A DNA stretch of 64,000 bases from Nostoc spongiaeforme FACHB-130 (GCF_014698475.1 NZ_JACJTB010000004.1:184984-248983); one strand, 5' to 3'. Positions 45,295 to 55,078 are shown, counted from the first letter of the stretch. Notes: generated from the letters alone by a model not told the origin. A program made the numbers and translations.

Positions 45295-46857
45295 GCTATC
45301 TGCTGTATGTTAACACCATCAAAACAACAAAAGACTCCAGATAAGGAGGTATAAGATTATCAGAGTTTGTGTCAAGAAACAAGCAATGCTACAGACACAA
45401 AAATCATCATTTTGTCAAATTATTCATCATTTTTCCGGAAGATAATCAGAACGGGATCACTATTGTGGCAGGAAAAGTCCTTGGTGTACATTCATGAGTT
45501 GTAACAATTGCACTAATGATGTTTTCAAGAAAACCTGACATTAAATTCCATCAATTAATTTGAGATACCTAAGCTTCACTCAATCGAGATTACCAATATT
45601 TTTATTCAGAAAAAGTATTTTAATTTTTCTGCTGCATCAGTTCAGATTACACTGTTGGAGAGACAATTTTGTAAACAACTTCAGACCTTAATACATCTAC
45701 TAGTTATCAGGTGTGTATATTTGACTGGTAATTACCCAATAGTACGCACCTAAAACGGTTTACTCCCATATTCAACAGTTTTTCTCTGAATTTAGTTTTT
45801 GGTACTCATTGGGTGTAGATATCAAAAAATTATGATTGATGATTTAAGCAATCATTGGCTGACTCCTTTATCTCAATTGGGTAAATGTGAGATTTGGTAA
45901 ATTACTATTTTTAGTAGTAATACAGTGATGTTTGAGTTGATTACGAATTCCGTACAAAACTTTTCGTAAATTTTACAATATGGTTTCGCTTCGCACACAT
46001 CACTATTCTCGTTTCATGATTTGAGCAATTATGATAAGCATCTAATTAATGAAACGAATTTCAGTCAACATGTTGTACAAACTTAGGCATAAATCTCAAT
46101 TTGCTTGGCAAAAAGCATTGAGGCTTTTTTAGCTTTCCTCCTTGTAAGTTCCAGTTAAAAATTATTTAGTCAGCACTCACTTCATAAGGGAATAGTTGCT
46201 TGATTTTTAGTGCTAAGGCTATTATAACCATGATTTTTCGGCTTTAAATAATCTTCATTTAGTCCTTGATTAGCAGCCTTATCGAGCTTTATAAAAAAAA
46301 TATAAAGGGAAAAATAGATGAAATAAAGTTTTCAGTAATTACTGAGAAAAATAACCTTGATGATTATCAAGAAGCATCAGAATTTCAAAATTTTAGGATA
46401 AAGTTCCAAGGGTTATTTAACTTCTTCATTAAGCTGTTCAAAAAATTATCACTGGGATAGATATCATAATTTAGTGAAAAAATTACTGAAAAATTCCAGC
46501 ATATCTATGCTTCATGAACTTTGCATAAAGTAATTTAGCCAAGCTTCAAATATTAGTGGGCAGAATCATCTAAAAACCCAAGCACATTTGCTTTATACTT
46601 GTCTTCACTAGCCAGCTAAACAAATCCTGAAATTTTGGGATTTTGGAGGAAGAGGACTGAATATCTTGTCCGGTAAGAGACTGATCATAAAGATCGCAGG
46701 AGGCAGAAGCAAAAGTATTACTATTCCTGGCATTCAAGCTTTCAAATTGTCATCACATCTCTGACTACCGCTATATATATGTCGAATGCAGGTTAATTCA
46801 GCATGGAAAAATACCAAACAACTGGGGTTTGGGAAGATGCTGAATATGGTGATGGAA
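45295..46857. other. Large gene-poor AT-rich region
   Basis: About 1.56 kb with no supported gene. A Lys/Phe-rich frame from TTG 46266 to 46460 (64 codons) has protein-like wording but no Shine-Dalgarno, a stop codon just upstream and no known family. A TCCGGA hexamer is at 45434-45439. A TTCAGCAT / ATGCTGAA dyad lies at 46797-46845, near the end of the next minus-strand gene. AAGGAGG at 45343 looks like a Shine-Dalgarno but precedes no good frame. Confidence 0.4.
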
Positions 46858-48492
46858 TTAAAGTTGTGGCATTAGTTGTAAAGTGCCAAGACCCAAATCT
46901 TTAGGTGAAAGCGATCGCGCTTCAAACAAAGCCACCATATCGCGCAGTTGAGGATTGCCGCGAGCTGCGCCGGTTAATCCTTTGGCAATAATTAAACCGC
47001 AGTAACCTTTGGTATTCTTACACCTCTGATTCCATTTTTTACGAGCTTCGACATGGATCGGATCATCATCTAAAAATTCGCCGAATAAAAACAATTCACC
47101 ATTTTGAGTTTGCAATAAGCCTAAATCGTAGCGATCGCCATCAAACGGATCAGCGCCAGGATTAAAACAAATTGCTTTGAGTCCACCAGCCGCTTCTATA
47201 CTTTCAATTACTGTCTTGGCTTTGGGGCGGGAAGTTTGAATCAAAATTACAGGTAATCCGTCACCTACCTGTTTAATTTCCCCGGCTGGATGATAAGTTA
47301 CACCTTTGCGGAGATATTCCAACATTTCCCAAGACACCACACCCAAGCTGAGAAAAGAATCTTCGGGAATTAAGTCATCGCGTAAAGACCGGAAAATCGG
47401 GGAATCTGATGTGTCTATTTCCGATTCATCTGTACCAAAGCCAGCCATTTCTTCTAACTCAGCCGCCAATTTTGGCATCGAAGCAACCGTCACCGGAACC
47501 GATTTGGTTGCGCCCTCGGCTTCGGGAAGAGAAATTCGATAGCGATGGCTGAGTTCCGGGAAGGTGTCATCAGATAACTGACGACGATGGTCACGAATAA
47601 AACGACATAAACTTTCTAAAGCAACATAAACTACCAGAGCTTCTTCGTCATATAAAACAGAACGCAGTCCTTCTAAGGGGTGAATGTTGCCAAAAGTCGG
47701 GGCGATTTCTGATAACTCCATCTCAGCTAAATCGTCTGTTTCATCTTCATCCTCGTCATCAGCATCGAGGCTTTCAAAAGTGAGAAATAAACAATCTTGC
47801 TTGAGAAAAGCTTCTTCTAAGTGTCCTTGGGAATCTTCATGTTGCAAAACTGCGGCTCGAAAACGTTGCAGGGATTCTTCCGAGCGATAAAACAAAATCC
47901 CGTACTCCATACCCAACATCCCCATAACTGAGGCGTAAAGTTTCCCGACATCCCATTTATTAATTTCGATGGAGATAATTTGCTGTTCTTCCAAAAATTC
48001 CCAAGGCGCTGCTTGCCAAAGGGCAAAAGCCTTTTCTTGCAAAGCTTGGGCATACTGTGGCGGTAAATCTGGAATTTGGCTATCAACAATTTCTGCAAAA
48101 CCGCGAAATAATTCATCAATTAAGGGTAAGTCTGGGGCGTAGTCAATCACAATATCTAAATCTTGCAGCACGCCACGCAGGTAAAATTGAATTTCTCGGT
48201 CTTTGACTACAATTTTTTGGGGTCTAGCAGGTTTAGCCGGACTGTGGGGATGCTCCATTGCCCGCATCAGGGTGCGAACAATTGCTTCTGGGCCTGTTTC
48301 GGGAGGTACTACATCCATGCCACGAACAACACCTTGTGAGCCATCAACCCAAAGAATACAATCACCATTGGCCGATGAGTCGGAATGCGGGATTGGTGAC
48401 GATGACAATGGACGGCGATCGCCCTCCCATACAGAAGGAATTTGGGGTAATTTATTCAACCGACGATTGGTAGAGCGATTAAAACTTGTCAT
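46858..48492 (-). CDS. Conserved cyanobacterial protein, DUF6930-type
   Basis: A 544-residue soluble acidic protein restricted to cyanobacteria. The first part (about residues 45-330) starts DCILWVDGSQGVVRGMDVVPPETGPEAIVRTLMRAMEHP and predicts the response to a requested value, as a DUF6930-like domain. A very acidic linker (LDADDEDEDETDDLAEME, about residues 243-262) follows. The C-terminal part has RPKAKTVIESIEAAGGLKAICFNPGADPFDGDRYDLGLLQT and GYCGLIIAKGLTGAARGNPQL. No membrane segment is present. The function is unknown. It is divergent from sufA. Confidence 0.65.
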   Translation of the reverse strand: MTSFNRSTNRRLNKLPQIPSVWEGDRRPLSSSPIPHSDSSANGDCILWVDGSQGVVRGMDVVPPETGPEAIVRTLMRAMEHPHSPAKPARPQKIVVKDREIQFYLRGVLQDLDIVIDYAPDLPLIDELFRGFAEIVDSQIPDLPPQYAQALQEKAFALWQAAPWEFLEEQQIISIEINKWDVGKLYASVMGMLGMEYGILFYRSEESLQRFRAAVLQHEDSQGHLEEAFLKQDCLFLTFESLDADDEDEDETDDLAEMELSEIAPTFGNIHPLEGLRSVLYDEEALVVYVALESLCRFIRDHRRQLSDDTFPELSHRYRISLPEAEGATKSVPVTVASMPKLAAELEEMAGFGTDESEIDTSDSPIFRSLRDDLIPEDSFLSLGVVSWEMLEYLRKGVTYHPAGEIKQVGDGLPVILIQTSRPKAKTVIESIEAAGGLKAICFNPGADPFDGDRYDLGLLQTQNGELFLFGEFLDDDPIHVEARKKWNQRCKNTKGYCGLIIAKGLTGAARGNPQLRDMVALFEARSLSPKDLGLGTLQLMPQL

Positions 48493-48810
48493 AGAGTCAG
48501 TTCATCAAAGGAAGCAATTTGCATATCAACTGTTGGGGATGGCTAACCTGGAAAGAAATTTTCCGGGCTGTACCTGGAGAGGAATGGCGACTCAGGTTGC
48601 CACAAGGCTGAAATTCTGAAAATACCGAATGTTTAAATACACCGAGTCTCTCAATTCTAGAATAAAAAGCTTTGACTGCTTTTGACGGAGTGTTTACAAT
48701 TGGCAATTTCTGTCCTCAATGTCGCTAGAATATATACACAAATTACCCATCAACCCAGCAGCAATTACAAGTTTCTATAAAGTTACTAGTTATTAAGGAG
48801 TTAACAAAAT
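48493..48810. promoter_or_regulatory. Divergent promoter region (DUF6930 / sufA)
   Basis: 318 bases. AAGGAG at 48795-48800 is the Shine-Dalgarno of sufA. No Fur or iron-box palindrome stands out. No gene is present. Confidence 0.4.
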
Positions 48811-49167
48811 ATGACACAAGCAACGCAACCTCAACAACGTGGCATTTTATTAAGCGAAGCAGCTTTGCGCCAAGTAAAACTCCTGCAAGCACAACAAGGT
48901 CAAGATTTATGCCTGCGGGTAGGAGTGCGGCAAGGTGGATGCTCCGGGATGTCTTATATGATGGACTTTGAAGACAAGGGCAAGATCACCCCCCAGGATG
49001 AAGTTTTTGACTATGACGGCTTTCAAATTATTTGCGATCGCAAAAGCTTGCTGTACCTTTATGGCTTGATGCTTGACTATAGCAATGCGATGATTGGCGG
49101 CGGTTTTCAGTTCACTAACCCCAACGCTAGTCAAACCTGTGGTTGTGGTAAGTCATTTGGTGTGTAG
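48811..49167 (+). CDS. sufA: A-type iron-sulfur carrier protein (SufA/IscA family)
   Basis: A 118-residue Fe-S assembly scaffold or carrier. Cys44 ([10 protein letters not shown]) and the C-terminal Cys110 and Cys112 ([11 protein letters not shown]) are the three canonical cluster ligands. The start is [19 protein letters not shown]. It is followed by an STRR tract and then the TPR gene. The choice between SufA and IscA names cannot be settled from sequence. Confidence 0.92.
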   Translation: MTQATQPQQRGILLSEAALRQVKLLQAQQGQDLCLRVGVRQGGCSGMSYMMDFEDKGKITPQDEVFDYDGFQIICDRKSLLYLYGLMLDYSNAMIGGGFQFTNPNASQTCGCGKSFGV

Positions 49168-49240
49168 TAAGATTGTCATTTGTCATTTGTCTTTTGTATT
49201 GACTAATGACTATTGACCAATGACTATTGACTCTTGACTA
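49165..49240. repeat. STRR tract between sufA and the TPR gene
   Basis: Units of TGTCATT (49170-49190) followed by several TGACTA(A/T)TGAC units (49199-49240). They are opposed complements and run up to the start of the next gene, as at 4997-5022. Confidence 0.75.
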
Positions 49241-49663
49241 ATGACTAACACCGTTGAATCCTTGTTTGATACAGGTTTGGAACGTTATAAAGCAGGCGAA
49301 TCAGTGGATTCTTTGATCCCTGTGTTTAAGGAAGTATGCGATCGCGCTCCGAAAACTGCCGCCGCTTGGATTTGTCTAGCATGGTTATATATGTTAGACA
49401 ATAAGTCCAACTTAGCTTATAAGGCTGCACAAAAAGCAGTCAAGTTAAGCCCCCAAGACCCACAAGCTAGAGTCAATTTGGCTGTAGCAATGTTAGAAAC
49501 TGGTCAAAAAGGGTTACGCCAACACATTGATGCTGTACAACAGTTATTCTTGGTGAACCCAGAATGGCGCGATGAAATTAACAGTAGTATTGAAGACGGT
49601 CTGAGTCGAAAACCAGACTGGGAAAGTCTCAAAAAAGTTAAGAAGTGGTTATTTGAAGAGTAG
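49241..49663 (+). CDS. Tetratricopeptide repeat protein
   Basis: A 140-residue cytoplasmic TPR protein. At least two TPR motifs are visible: AAAWICLAWLYMLDNKSNLAYKAAQKAVKLSPQD (about residues 40-73) and DPQARVNLAVAMLETGQKGLRQH. The last 40 residues form an amphipathic end. TPRs mediate protein-protein contact; the partner is unknown. It is probably co-transcribed with sufA (73-base gap). Confidence 0.8.
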   Translation: MTNTVESLFDTGLERYKAGESVDSLIPVFKEVCDRAPKTAAAWICLAWLYMLDNKSNLAYKAAQKAVKLSPQDPQARVNLAVAMLETGQKGLRQHIDAVQQLFLVNPEWRDEINSSIEDGLSRKPDWESLKKVKKWLFEE

Positions 49664-49808
49664 AGGTGAGAGGATAGAGGTTAGCGGCTAGGGGCTAGAG
49701 GTGAAAGTAACATCCCTGATGATTGTCACTTTGTCATAGCTAATTTATATTGCTTAATTTTTATATTCCTAGCCTCTAGCCCCTAGCCCCTAGCCCCTAG
49801 CCCCTAGT
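49664..49808. repeat. CCCCTAG / CTAGGGG STRR tracts
   Basis: On the plus strand GCTAGGGGCTAGAGG units (49683-49700) are followed by CTAGCCTCTAGCCCCTAGCCCC units (49769-49806). The two halves are complementary and can pair. The same unit is found at 42545 inside the second MITE copy. Confidence 0.75.
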
Positions 49809-49822
49809 CTCAAATTGTCGAT

Positions 49823-50065
49823 ATGAAAGATAAACTACTAAATTGGCTGAACTTGATTTTGGTAGCCGATGTTTTCTTGGTTTTATTTGGCTTTGGTTGG
49901 TTTGCGATCGCAGTTTTTGGTGATGCTGCGGGCATAAATTTGGGTCTTGATTTATGGCACAAGCTTTGGCAACCATTATTTAACCCCGCTATTGGCATCC
50001 TGATGGGGGGTGCAATTTTAAGCGGAATTATCAGTTGGGTGTCTCGGAAGTTTCTCACTGATTAG
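49823..50065 (+). CDS. Small membrane protein, 80 aa
   Basis: Two hydrophobic helices (about residues 8-33 and 55-72: LNLILVADVFLVLFGFGWFAIAVFGD and NPAIGILMGGAILSGIISWVS). It starts MKDKLLNWLNL. The conserved-looking LWHKLWQPLFNPAIG suggests a genuine protein family of cyanobacteria, but I cannot name it. It follows the TPR gene on the same strand across a repeat-filled gap. Confidence 0.6.
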   Translation: MKDKLLNWLNLILVADVFLVLFGFGWFAIAVFGDAAGINLGLDLWHKLWQPLFNPAIGILMGGAILSGIISWVSRKFLTD

Positions 50066-50073
50066 TTATTTTT

Positions 50074-50112
50074 CAATAGTCAATAGTCCAGTTTTTTTAC
50101 TATTGACTATTG
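50074..50112. terminator. Bidirectional terminator built from CAATAGT units
   Basis: Arms CAATAGTCAATAGT (50074-50087) and ACTATTGACTATTG (50099-50112). The loop contains TTTTTTT. It lies between convergent genes and shows a terminator assembled from STRR-type units. Confidence 0.75.
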
Positions 50113-50116
50113 ACTT

Positions 50117-51037
50117 TTATTGTAAAACTTGCTTCAAAGCTGGTTGTAAATTGGGATATTGATAGGTAAAACCAGATTCTAAAGTGCGCTTTGGCAGAAC
50201 CTGTTGACCTTCTAAAACGACAATTGCGCCGTCTCCCAGTAAAGCTTCAATGGCAAAAGCCGGAACAGGCAACCAAGAAGGACGATTTAAGACTTTTCCG
50301 ACAGTTTGAGCCAAATCATTCATCCGGACAGGATTTGGAGCAGTAGCATTATATACTCCTTCCATATCTAACTTGCTTAAAGCTTGCAAAATTAAGTTCA
50401 CTACATCGTCAATATGAATCCACGAAAACCATTGGCGACCACTGCCAATTGGCCCTCCGGCAAAAAGCTGAAAAGGTGGAATCATTTTCGCTAAAGCCCC
50501 ACCCTTGCCCAGTACAATCCCAAAACGCAGAATTACCAGTCGCACACCCGCATCTTTAACCTTTGTGGCTTCTGCTTCCCAGGCTTGGCAGACTTGAGCC
50601 AGAAAATCATTACCCGATACACTGGCTTCATCAAAAGTAGCGGCTTCACTTGTACCGTAGTAACCAATAGCAGAAGTGTTAACTAATACTCTTGGTTTGG
50701 GGTTAGCTTTAGCTATGGCTTCAACTATTTTCTGAGTGCCTAGCTGACGACTATTGAGGATTTCTTGCTTACGTTCTGCTGTCCAGCGTCCCTCACCAAT
50801 AGGTTCGCCTGCCAGATTCACAACAGCTTCGCAACCGCTAACGGCATCTTGCCAAGCACCTGATGTTGTTGGGGTGTATGTAACAATTTCTACACTAGGA
50901 AAATTGGCAGATGGAAACACCTTTTGAGCAAAGCCAGCATTACGTGTTAATACCAATACTTGATAACCTTCAGTTTGCAGTCGTTCTACTAAACGACTCC
51001 CGACTAATCCTGTTGCTCCAGTAATTGCTACTTTCAT
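50117..51037 (-). CDS. TIGR01777-type NAD(P)-binding epimerase-like protein (ThyD/SulA type)
   Basis: A 306-residue atypical short-chain dehydrogenase. The N-terminal Rossmann motif is KVAITGATGLVGSRLVERL; also YGTSEAATFDEAS, RLVILRFGIVLGKGGALAKM and GRQWFSWIHIDDVVNLILQAL, then a C-terminal DUF1731-like tail (RPSWLPVPAFAIEALLGDGA). I place the start at ATG 51035-51037 because GGGGAGGTG stands just before it; the longer frame adds nine residues. Cyanobacterial homologues have been described as thylakoid-associated (ThyD) or linked to division (SulA-like). The substrate is unknown. Confidence 0.85.
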   Translation of the reverse strand: MKVAITGATGLVGSRLVERLQTEGYQVLVLTRNAGFAQKVFPSANFPSVEIVTYTPTTSGAWQDAVSGCEAVVNLAGEPIGEGRWTAERKQEILNSRQLGTQKIVEAIAKANPKPRVLVNTSAIGYYGTSEAATFDEASVSGNDFLAQVCQAWEAEATKVKDAGVRLVILRFGIVLGKGGALAKMIPPFQLFAGGPIGSGRQWFSWIHIDDVVNLILQALSKLDMEGVYNATAPNPVRMNDLAQTVGKVLNRPSWLPVPAFAIEALLGDGAIVVLEGQQVLPKRTLESGFTYQYPNLQPALKQVLQ

Positions 51038-51309
51038 TCTGCACCTCCCCAAAGCCTTATACAATTTTGGATTTTAGATTGAAAATTGCTGTCTCAATCT
51101 GTATCTATGTTCGGTCAATCCATTTCCCGCCATTCTTTGGCAAATTGGACTCATTTTAAAGTTTTTTATCAAATTTTCAAGATGTGTTTCTCTGGTATGT
51201 TAGCGAAAAGCACTGAATTTCAGGCAATTTGCCAGTACCTTTATGTAATCAATCTGTAATGAATTACCGTTTGGCGGCTTTGGTATTATACGATGGACGG
51301 AGTGTTGCA

Positions 51310-51672
51310 ATGCTTGGGGCTATTATGGCTCGCTATACCTGTTCATTTACAATTGGTCTTTCGATTGACCGTCTTCAGCCATTACTGCTAGAACTTCTCC
51401 AAGGCTGCGATTTGGAAATTCAGTACTACAAGTCAGATTACATTTTGGCTCGTGAAATTCCTGGTAATGTTTCATTTTCCAAATCTGTCAAGGTGGAAGT
51501 ATTCATTGACAGATCAAGCGCCACTGAAACAGAATCCCGGATGAGTGTCATTGTTAAAAATGAAGAATTGCCAATTCATCTTGAGAATCACTGCCGCAAA
51601 ATGTTTGAATTTATCAAACAAGAAATTGAACACAGCCGCCATTGGCATTTAATTGAAAGCCTCGCTGGTTAA
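51310..51672 (+). CDS. Conserved cyanobacterial hypothetical protein
   Basis: 120 residues if started at ATG 51310, which has GGACGGAG about 7 bases upstream. Longer starts at TTG 51229 or ATG 51259 are possible. The sequence MLGAIMARYTCSFTIGLSID, then LLELLQGCDLEIQYYKSDYILAREIPGNVSF, looks like an alpha/beta domain. There is no signal peptide or membrane segment. I do not know the function. It is immediately followed by a MITE-like element. Confidence 0.55.
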   Translation: MLGAIMARYTCSFTIGLSIDRLQPLLLELLQGCDLEIQYYKSDYILAREIPGNVSFSKSVKVEVFIDRSSATETESRMSVIVKNEELPIHLENHCRKMFEFIKQEIEHSRHWHLIESLAG

Positions 51673-51673
51673 T

Positions 51674-51759
51674 TACAGCAGATTTCAAGTGAATGAAATA
51701 CATCATTTAGTTGTTAAAGCTAAATATAATAGCCTATTCTCATTCTGAATTCTGCTGTA
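51674..51759. mobile_element. MITE-like element, family 1, copy 1
   Basis: 86 bases with TA at each end. It starts TACAGCAGATTTCAAGTGAA and ends CATTCTGAATTCTGCTGTA, so the terminal inverted repeats are CAGCAGA(T/A)TTC. It is homologous end to end, in reverse orientation, to 57068-57165. It lies two bases past the stop codon of the preceding gene. No coding capacity. Confidence 0.65.
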
Positions 51760-51852
51760 AATGGAATGCTGATAGGCTAACTTTAGGCAAAGCCAACTCT
51801 AACAAATTGAGTTAGTGTAAAACAAACAAGCTATCCGAGAATTAGCTGATTT

Positions 51853-52362
51853 TTACTCTTGTATATCTTCTGGATCGTCAGTCATACCAGGATTAATCAG
51901 AGTGATATCATACTCACTGGAATCGGTTTGTCCTGAACGTTGAGTATTTCTCAAGAGATAATAGATGGCACGTACTTGAGGGCCAAAAACGATTTCGTCT
52001 TCATTTTTTAAATCGTGGGCTGGGATTTTGCGCCCATTAATCATCAATCCATTGGCACTGGGTTTACCTTTAGCATCACCATCTACAATGCGATAGTAAT
52101 AGCTGTGAGTGTTTTGTCCTCTTGGCAATCTGACTAAGGTAGCATGACGACGAGAGACAAATTGAGATACTAAACGGATGTTGCAATCACGGTCTCGCCC
52201 AATAGAGTAAACGGAATTTTCTAGCGAAAATTCTTTGCGACCTTGATCATCTTCAAGAATCAGTAGATGGCTTTCATGAGTTTCGGGTGCCATTGATATA
52301 TCGTGATCACTATCAACAGAATTTTGATTAATTAACGTTGGTCTATTATTGTTTCCTACCAT
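51853..52362 (-). CDS. FHA domain protein
   Basis: A 169-residue protein with one FHA domain over about residues 30-130. It shows FSLENSVYSIGRDRDCNIRL, FVSRRHATLVRLP, KPSANGLMINGRKIPAHDLKNEDEIVFGPQ, all in the right order (GR-, S-x-x-H-, and N-G positions). A short N-terminal Asp-rich stretch and acidic tail (MTDDPEDIQE) flank it. It is downstream of the copper ATPase on the same strand with a 179-base gap; it probably has its own promoter. Confidence 0.85.
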   Translation of the reverse strand: MVGNNNRPTLINQNSVDSDHDISMAPETHESHLLILEDDQGRKEFSLENSVYSIGRDRDCNIRLVSQFVSRRHATLVRLPRGQNTHSYYYRIVDGDAKGKPSANGLMINGRKIPAHDLKNEDEIVFGPQVRAIYYLLRNTQRSGQTDSSEYDITLINPGMTDDPEDIQE

Positions 52363-52541
52363 TCTTGCTTACTACAGTCTGTGGTGATAACTCTGACAAA
52401 CTTGAAAGCTATTCTGACTGAGAAGAGTAGAACGTCAATGTTCTACTCTGTGAGATGTATTACATCTAACTATCGATTTAGTTTAACCTGAGTTGGTAAA
52501 AACTGGCATTCGGTTTGCATTCTCACATTTAATAACGGTAT

Positions 52542-54944
52542 TTATCGCCTGTGAGCTAGTCTTCGTAAGAATATGGAGTTAGTCACAACACTAACTGAAC
52601 TAAAGGCCATGAGTGCGGCGGCGTTTGATGGGCTGAGGACAAAACCCATACTAGGTAATAAAACACCAGCCGCTAAAGGAATACCCAAGGTATTGTATGC
52701 AAAAGCCCAAAATAAATTTTGGCGGATTTTGTTGAATGTGGCACGGCTGAGGCTAATGGATTCTACAACGTCACTTAAGCGATCGCGCATCAATATAATT
52801 TCCGCAGTTTCCATTGCCACGTCTGTACCTGAGTGTAAGGCAATGCCGACATCTGCTTGAGATAAGGCTGGCGCATCATTAATGCCATCTCCCACCATCG
52901 CTACAATTGAGTGCTGAGTTCCAGTTTGTAGAGATTTAATTAGTTCAGCTTTTTTACTGGGTGGCACTCCGGCGATGATATCAGCATGATCTAATCCTAG
53001 TTGTTTACCGATCGCATTGGCGGCTTCTTGGCGATCGCCACTCAATAGCATTACCCTTAAACCCTTGTGCTGCAATTTTTCTACTGTGGTTTTGGCATCA
53101 GGTCGTAAGGTATCTTGAATGGCGATGAGTCCTGCTAAATTGCCAGCAACAGCCACGCATACAACTGTTTTGCCTGCTGTCGCCAGTCTTTGAATTTCTT
53201 GTTTGGCAATTTCACTAACCACAACTCCATGCCAACTTAACCAATCTTGATTGCCTAACAGCACTGTTGTTTCTTCCACCACCGCAGACACTCCTAACCC
53301 TGGTTCGGTATGGAAATCAACGGCGTTGGGAATAGATAATTGCAGGCGTTGTACTTCTTGTTGAATGGCTTTAGCTAAGGGGTGATAAGTGCCACTTTCT
53401 ACTGCGGCGGCTAGTTGAATGAGGGAGTAGGAAGTAGGGAGTAGGGAGTGGGCTAGTTCTAGGCAATCGGTAACAGTGGGATTACCAGTGGTGAGTGTGC
53501 CTGTTTTATCAAAGACGACAGTATTTAGTTGGTGAACTTTTTCTAAAACGTCACCGCCTTTGATTAATAAACCGCGTTCTGCACCGATACCAGTGCCGAC
53601 GAGAATGGCTGTGGGTGTGGCTAACCCTAAAGCACAGGGACAAGCGACTACCATAACGGCGATCGCTAGTTTTAAGCTGGTTAATAATGGGGAGTGGGGA
53701 GTGGGAAGTGGGGAGTTGTTGCTATGGGCGGTGTGACTCATCATTTCCATACCGTTGGAGATGATGGCATCAGGCCAGAGGTGAGTGCCAAAAAAGTACC
53801 AAAAGACAAAAGTTAATACAGAAGCGGTCAGCACGCCGTAGGTAAAGTATCCAGCAACTTTATCGGCTAATTTCTGTACAGGTGCTTTGCGGGTTTGGGC
53901 GGCTTCTACTAGGGCGACAATTTGCGCCAATGTAGTATCGTTGCCTGTACGGGTTGCTTGAATTGCGATCGCACCTGATTGGTTGATTGTGCCAGCAGTA
54001 ACTAGATCACCTGCTTGTTTACTTACAGGTACAGCTTCGCCCGTTAACATCGACTCATCTATGGTTGTCTGCCCAAAGCGCACTTCACCATCTACGGGAA
54101 TTTTATCTCCAGGTAAGACCTGTAACCATTCACCCACCCGCACTTGTTCGGCTGGGATTTCGATACTGTTAGCCGCAATTCCTAATTTTTCGGGGTTTGG
54201 GTTGGGAATTAACCTGGCTACCTGTGGTTGGAGTGCGAGTAATTGTCGAAAGGCGTTAGCCGCCCTACCTCTGGCTTGTCTTTCTAAGGTTCTACCCAGG
54301 AGGATAAAGCCTAACATCATCACTGGTTCATCAAAGAAGCACTCCCAACCCATTTGGGGGAACAACAACGCCACCAAACTTGCAGTGTAAGCGGTGATTG
54401 TTCCTAAACCGATTAAGGTGTTCATGTTGGGAGAATTGCGCCGCCAACCTAGCCAGCCATCAACAATAATGGGACGGCCGGGAAATAACAGTGCTACTGT
54501 TGCGAGTCCACAATGAAACCAAATGTTGTCTAATATCGGCCAAGTTACACCAATGAAACTGCTTAGATGGCCAATTCCCGACAACACCAGTAATATAGCA
54601 GCGATCGCTAATTGTCGGAATGCTGCACGCATTTCTTGGTGCTGTCTGTTGGCAGAATCTTCTAATGCGGCTTGGTGATTAGATTTGCGGGGTTGAGTTG
54701 GGAATCCAGCAGTAGTTAATCGTTTTGCCAGTGCATCTTCATCTACCACCCCAACTTCTGACTCTACGACTGCGACTTCTGTAGCCAAATTGACGCAGGC
54801 AGTTTTGACCCCCGGATATTGAGTTAGCTGACGTTCTACAGCACTTACGCACCCAGCACACTTCATTCCCCCCACATCCAGAATAATTGTCTCAGAAGTG
54901 GGGGCTAGTTCTGGGTCAAGGTTCGTTTTCGACACAAGTTGCAT
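52542..54944 (-). CDS. copA: Copper-translocating P1B-type ATPase
   Basis: Pumps Cu(I) across the plasma or thylakoid membrane. The N-terminal metal-binding domain has GMKCAGC (Cys29, Cys32). The E1-E2 domain follows, with TGEAVPV, the ion-binding CPC (VVACPCALGLATPTA, about residues 432-436), DKTGTLT (Asp about 476) and GDGINDAPAL (about 684). Eight membrane helices are expected. In 800 residues two extra segments stand out: SNNSPLPTPHSPLLTSL (about 407-423), just before the CPC helix, and HSLLPTSYSLIQLA (about 500-513). Both come from STRR DNA. Whether it is CtaA- or PacS-like cannot be decided here. Confidence 0.93.
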   Translation of the reverse strand: MQLVSKTNLDPELAPTSETIILDVGGMKCAGCVSAVERQLTQYPGVKTACVNLATEVAVVESEVGVVDEDALAKRLTTAGFPTQPRKSNHQAALEDSANRQHQEMRAAFRQLAIAAILLVLSGIGHLSSFIGVTWPILDNIWFHCGLATVALLFPGRPIIVDGWLGWRRNSPNMNTLIGLGTITAYTASLVALLFPQMGWECFFDEPVMMLGFILLGRTLERQARGRAANAFRQLLALQPQVARLIPNPNPEKLGIAANSIEIPAEQVRVGEWLQVLPGDKIPVDGEVRFGQTTIDESMLTGEAVPVSKQAGDLVTAGTINQSGAIAIQATRTGNDTTLAQIVALVEAAQTRKAPVQKLADKVAGYFTYGVLTASVLTFVFWYFFGTHLWPDAIISNGMEMMSHTAHSNNSPLPTPHSPLLTSLKLAIAVMVVACPCALGLATPTAILVGTGIGAERGLLIKGGDVLEKVHQLNTVVFDKTGTLTTGNPTVTDCLELAHSLLPTSYSLIQLAAAVESGTYHPLAKAIQQEVQRLQLSIPNAVDFHTEPGLGVSAVVEETTVLLGNQDWLSWHGVVVSEIAKQEIQRLATAGKTVVCVAVAGNLAGLIAIQDTLRPDAKTTVEKLQHKGLRVMLLSGDRQEAANAIGKQLGLDHADIIAGVPPSKKAELIKSLQTGTQHSIVAMVGDGINDAPALSQADVGIALHSGTDVAMETAEIILMRDRLSDVVESISLSRATFNKIRQNLFWAFAYNTLGIPLAAGVLLPSMGFVLSPSNAAALMAFSSVSVVTNSIFLRRLAHRR
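53413..53457. repeat. STRR inside the copper ATPase gene (N-domain region)
   Basis: GGGAGTAGGAAGTAGGGAG-type units on the plus strand, read on the minus strand as the SLLPTSYSL insert. It is in frame and adds about a dozen residues. Confidence 0.75.
53688..53720. repeat. STRR inside the copper ATPase gene (before the CPC helix)
   Basis: GGGGAGTGGGGAGTGGGAAGTGGGG-like heptamer units on the plus strand. They encode the Pro/Ser-rich SPLPTPHSPLL stretch between the fifth helix region and the CPC motif. Confidence 0.75.
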
Positions 54945-55078
54945 GGCAAGTTTTTAGATTCACTACGAACATTCAACGCCTGACTACAAGCGTCTCTATT
55001 TCGAGCGTAGGCGAAATTTGGAACTATGACTGAATATCAATAACATTAATTTTACTTATTTTCCACCTGACCTGGCTC

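Noticed and set aside
46266..46460. 64-codon ORF, Lys/Phe-rich
   Set aside because: TTG start, no Shine-Dalgarno, stop codon just upstream and no family; could be a gene fragment but not supportable.
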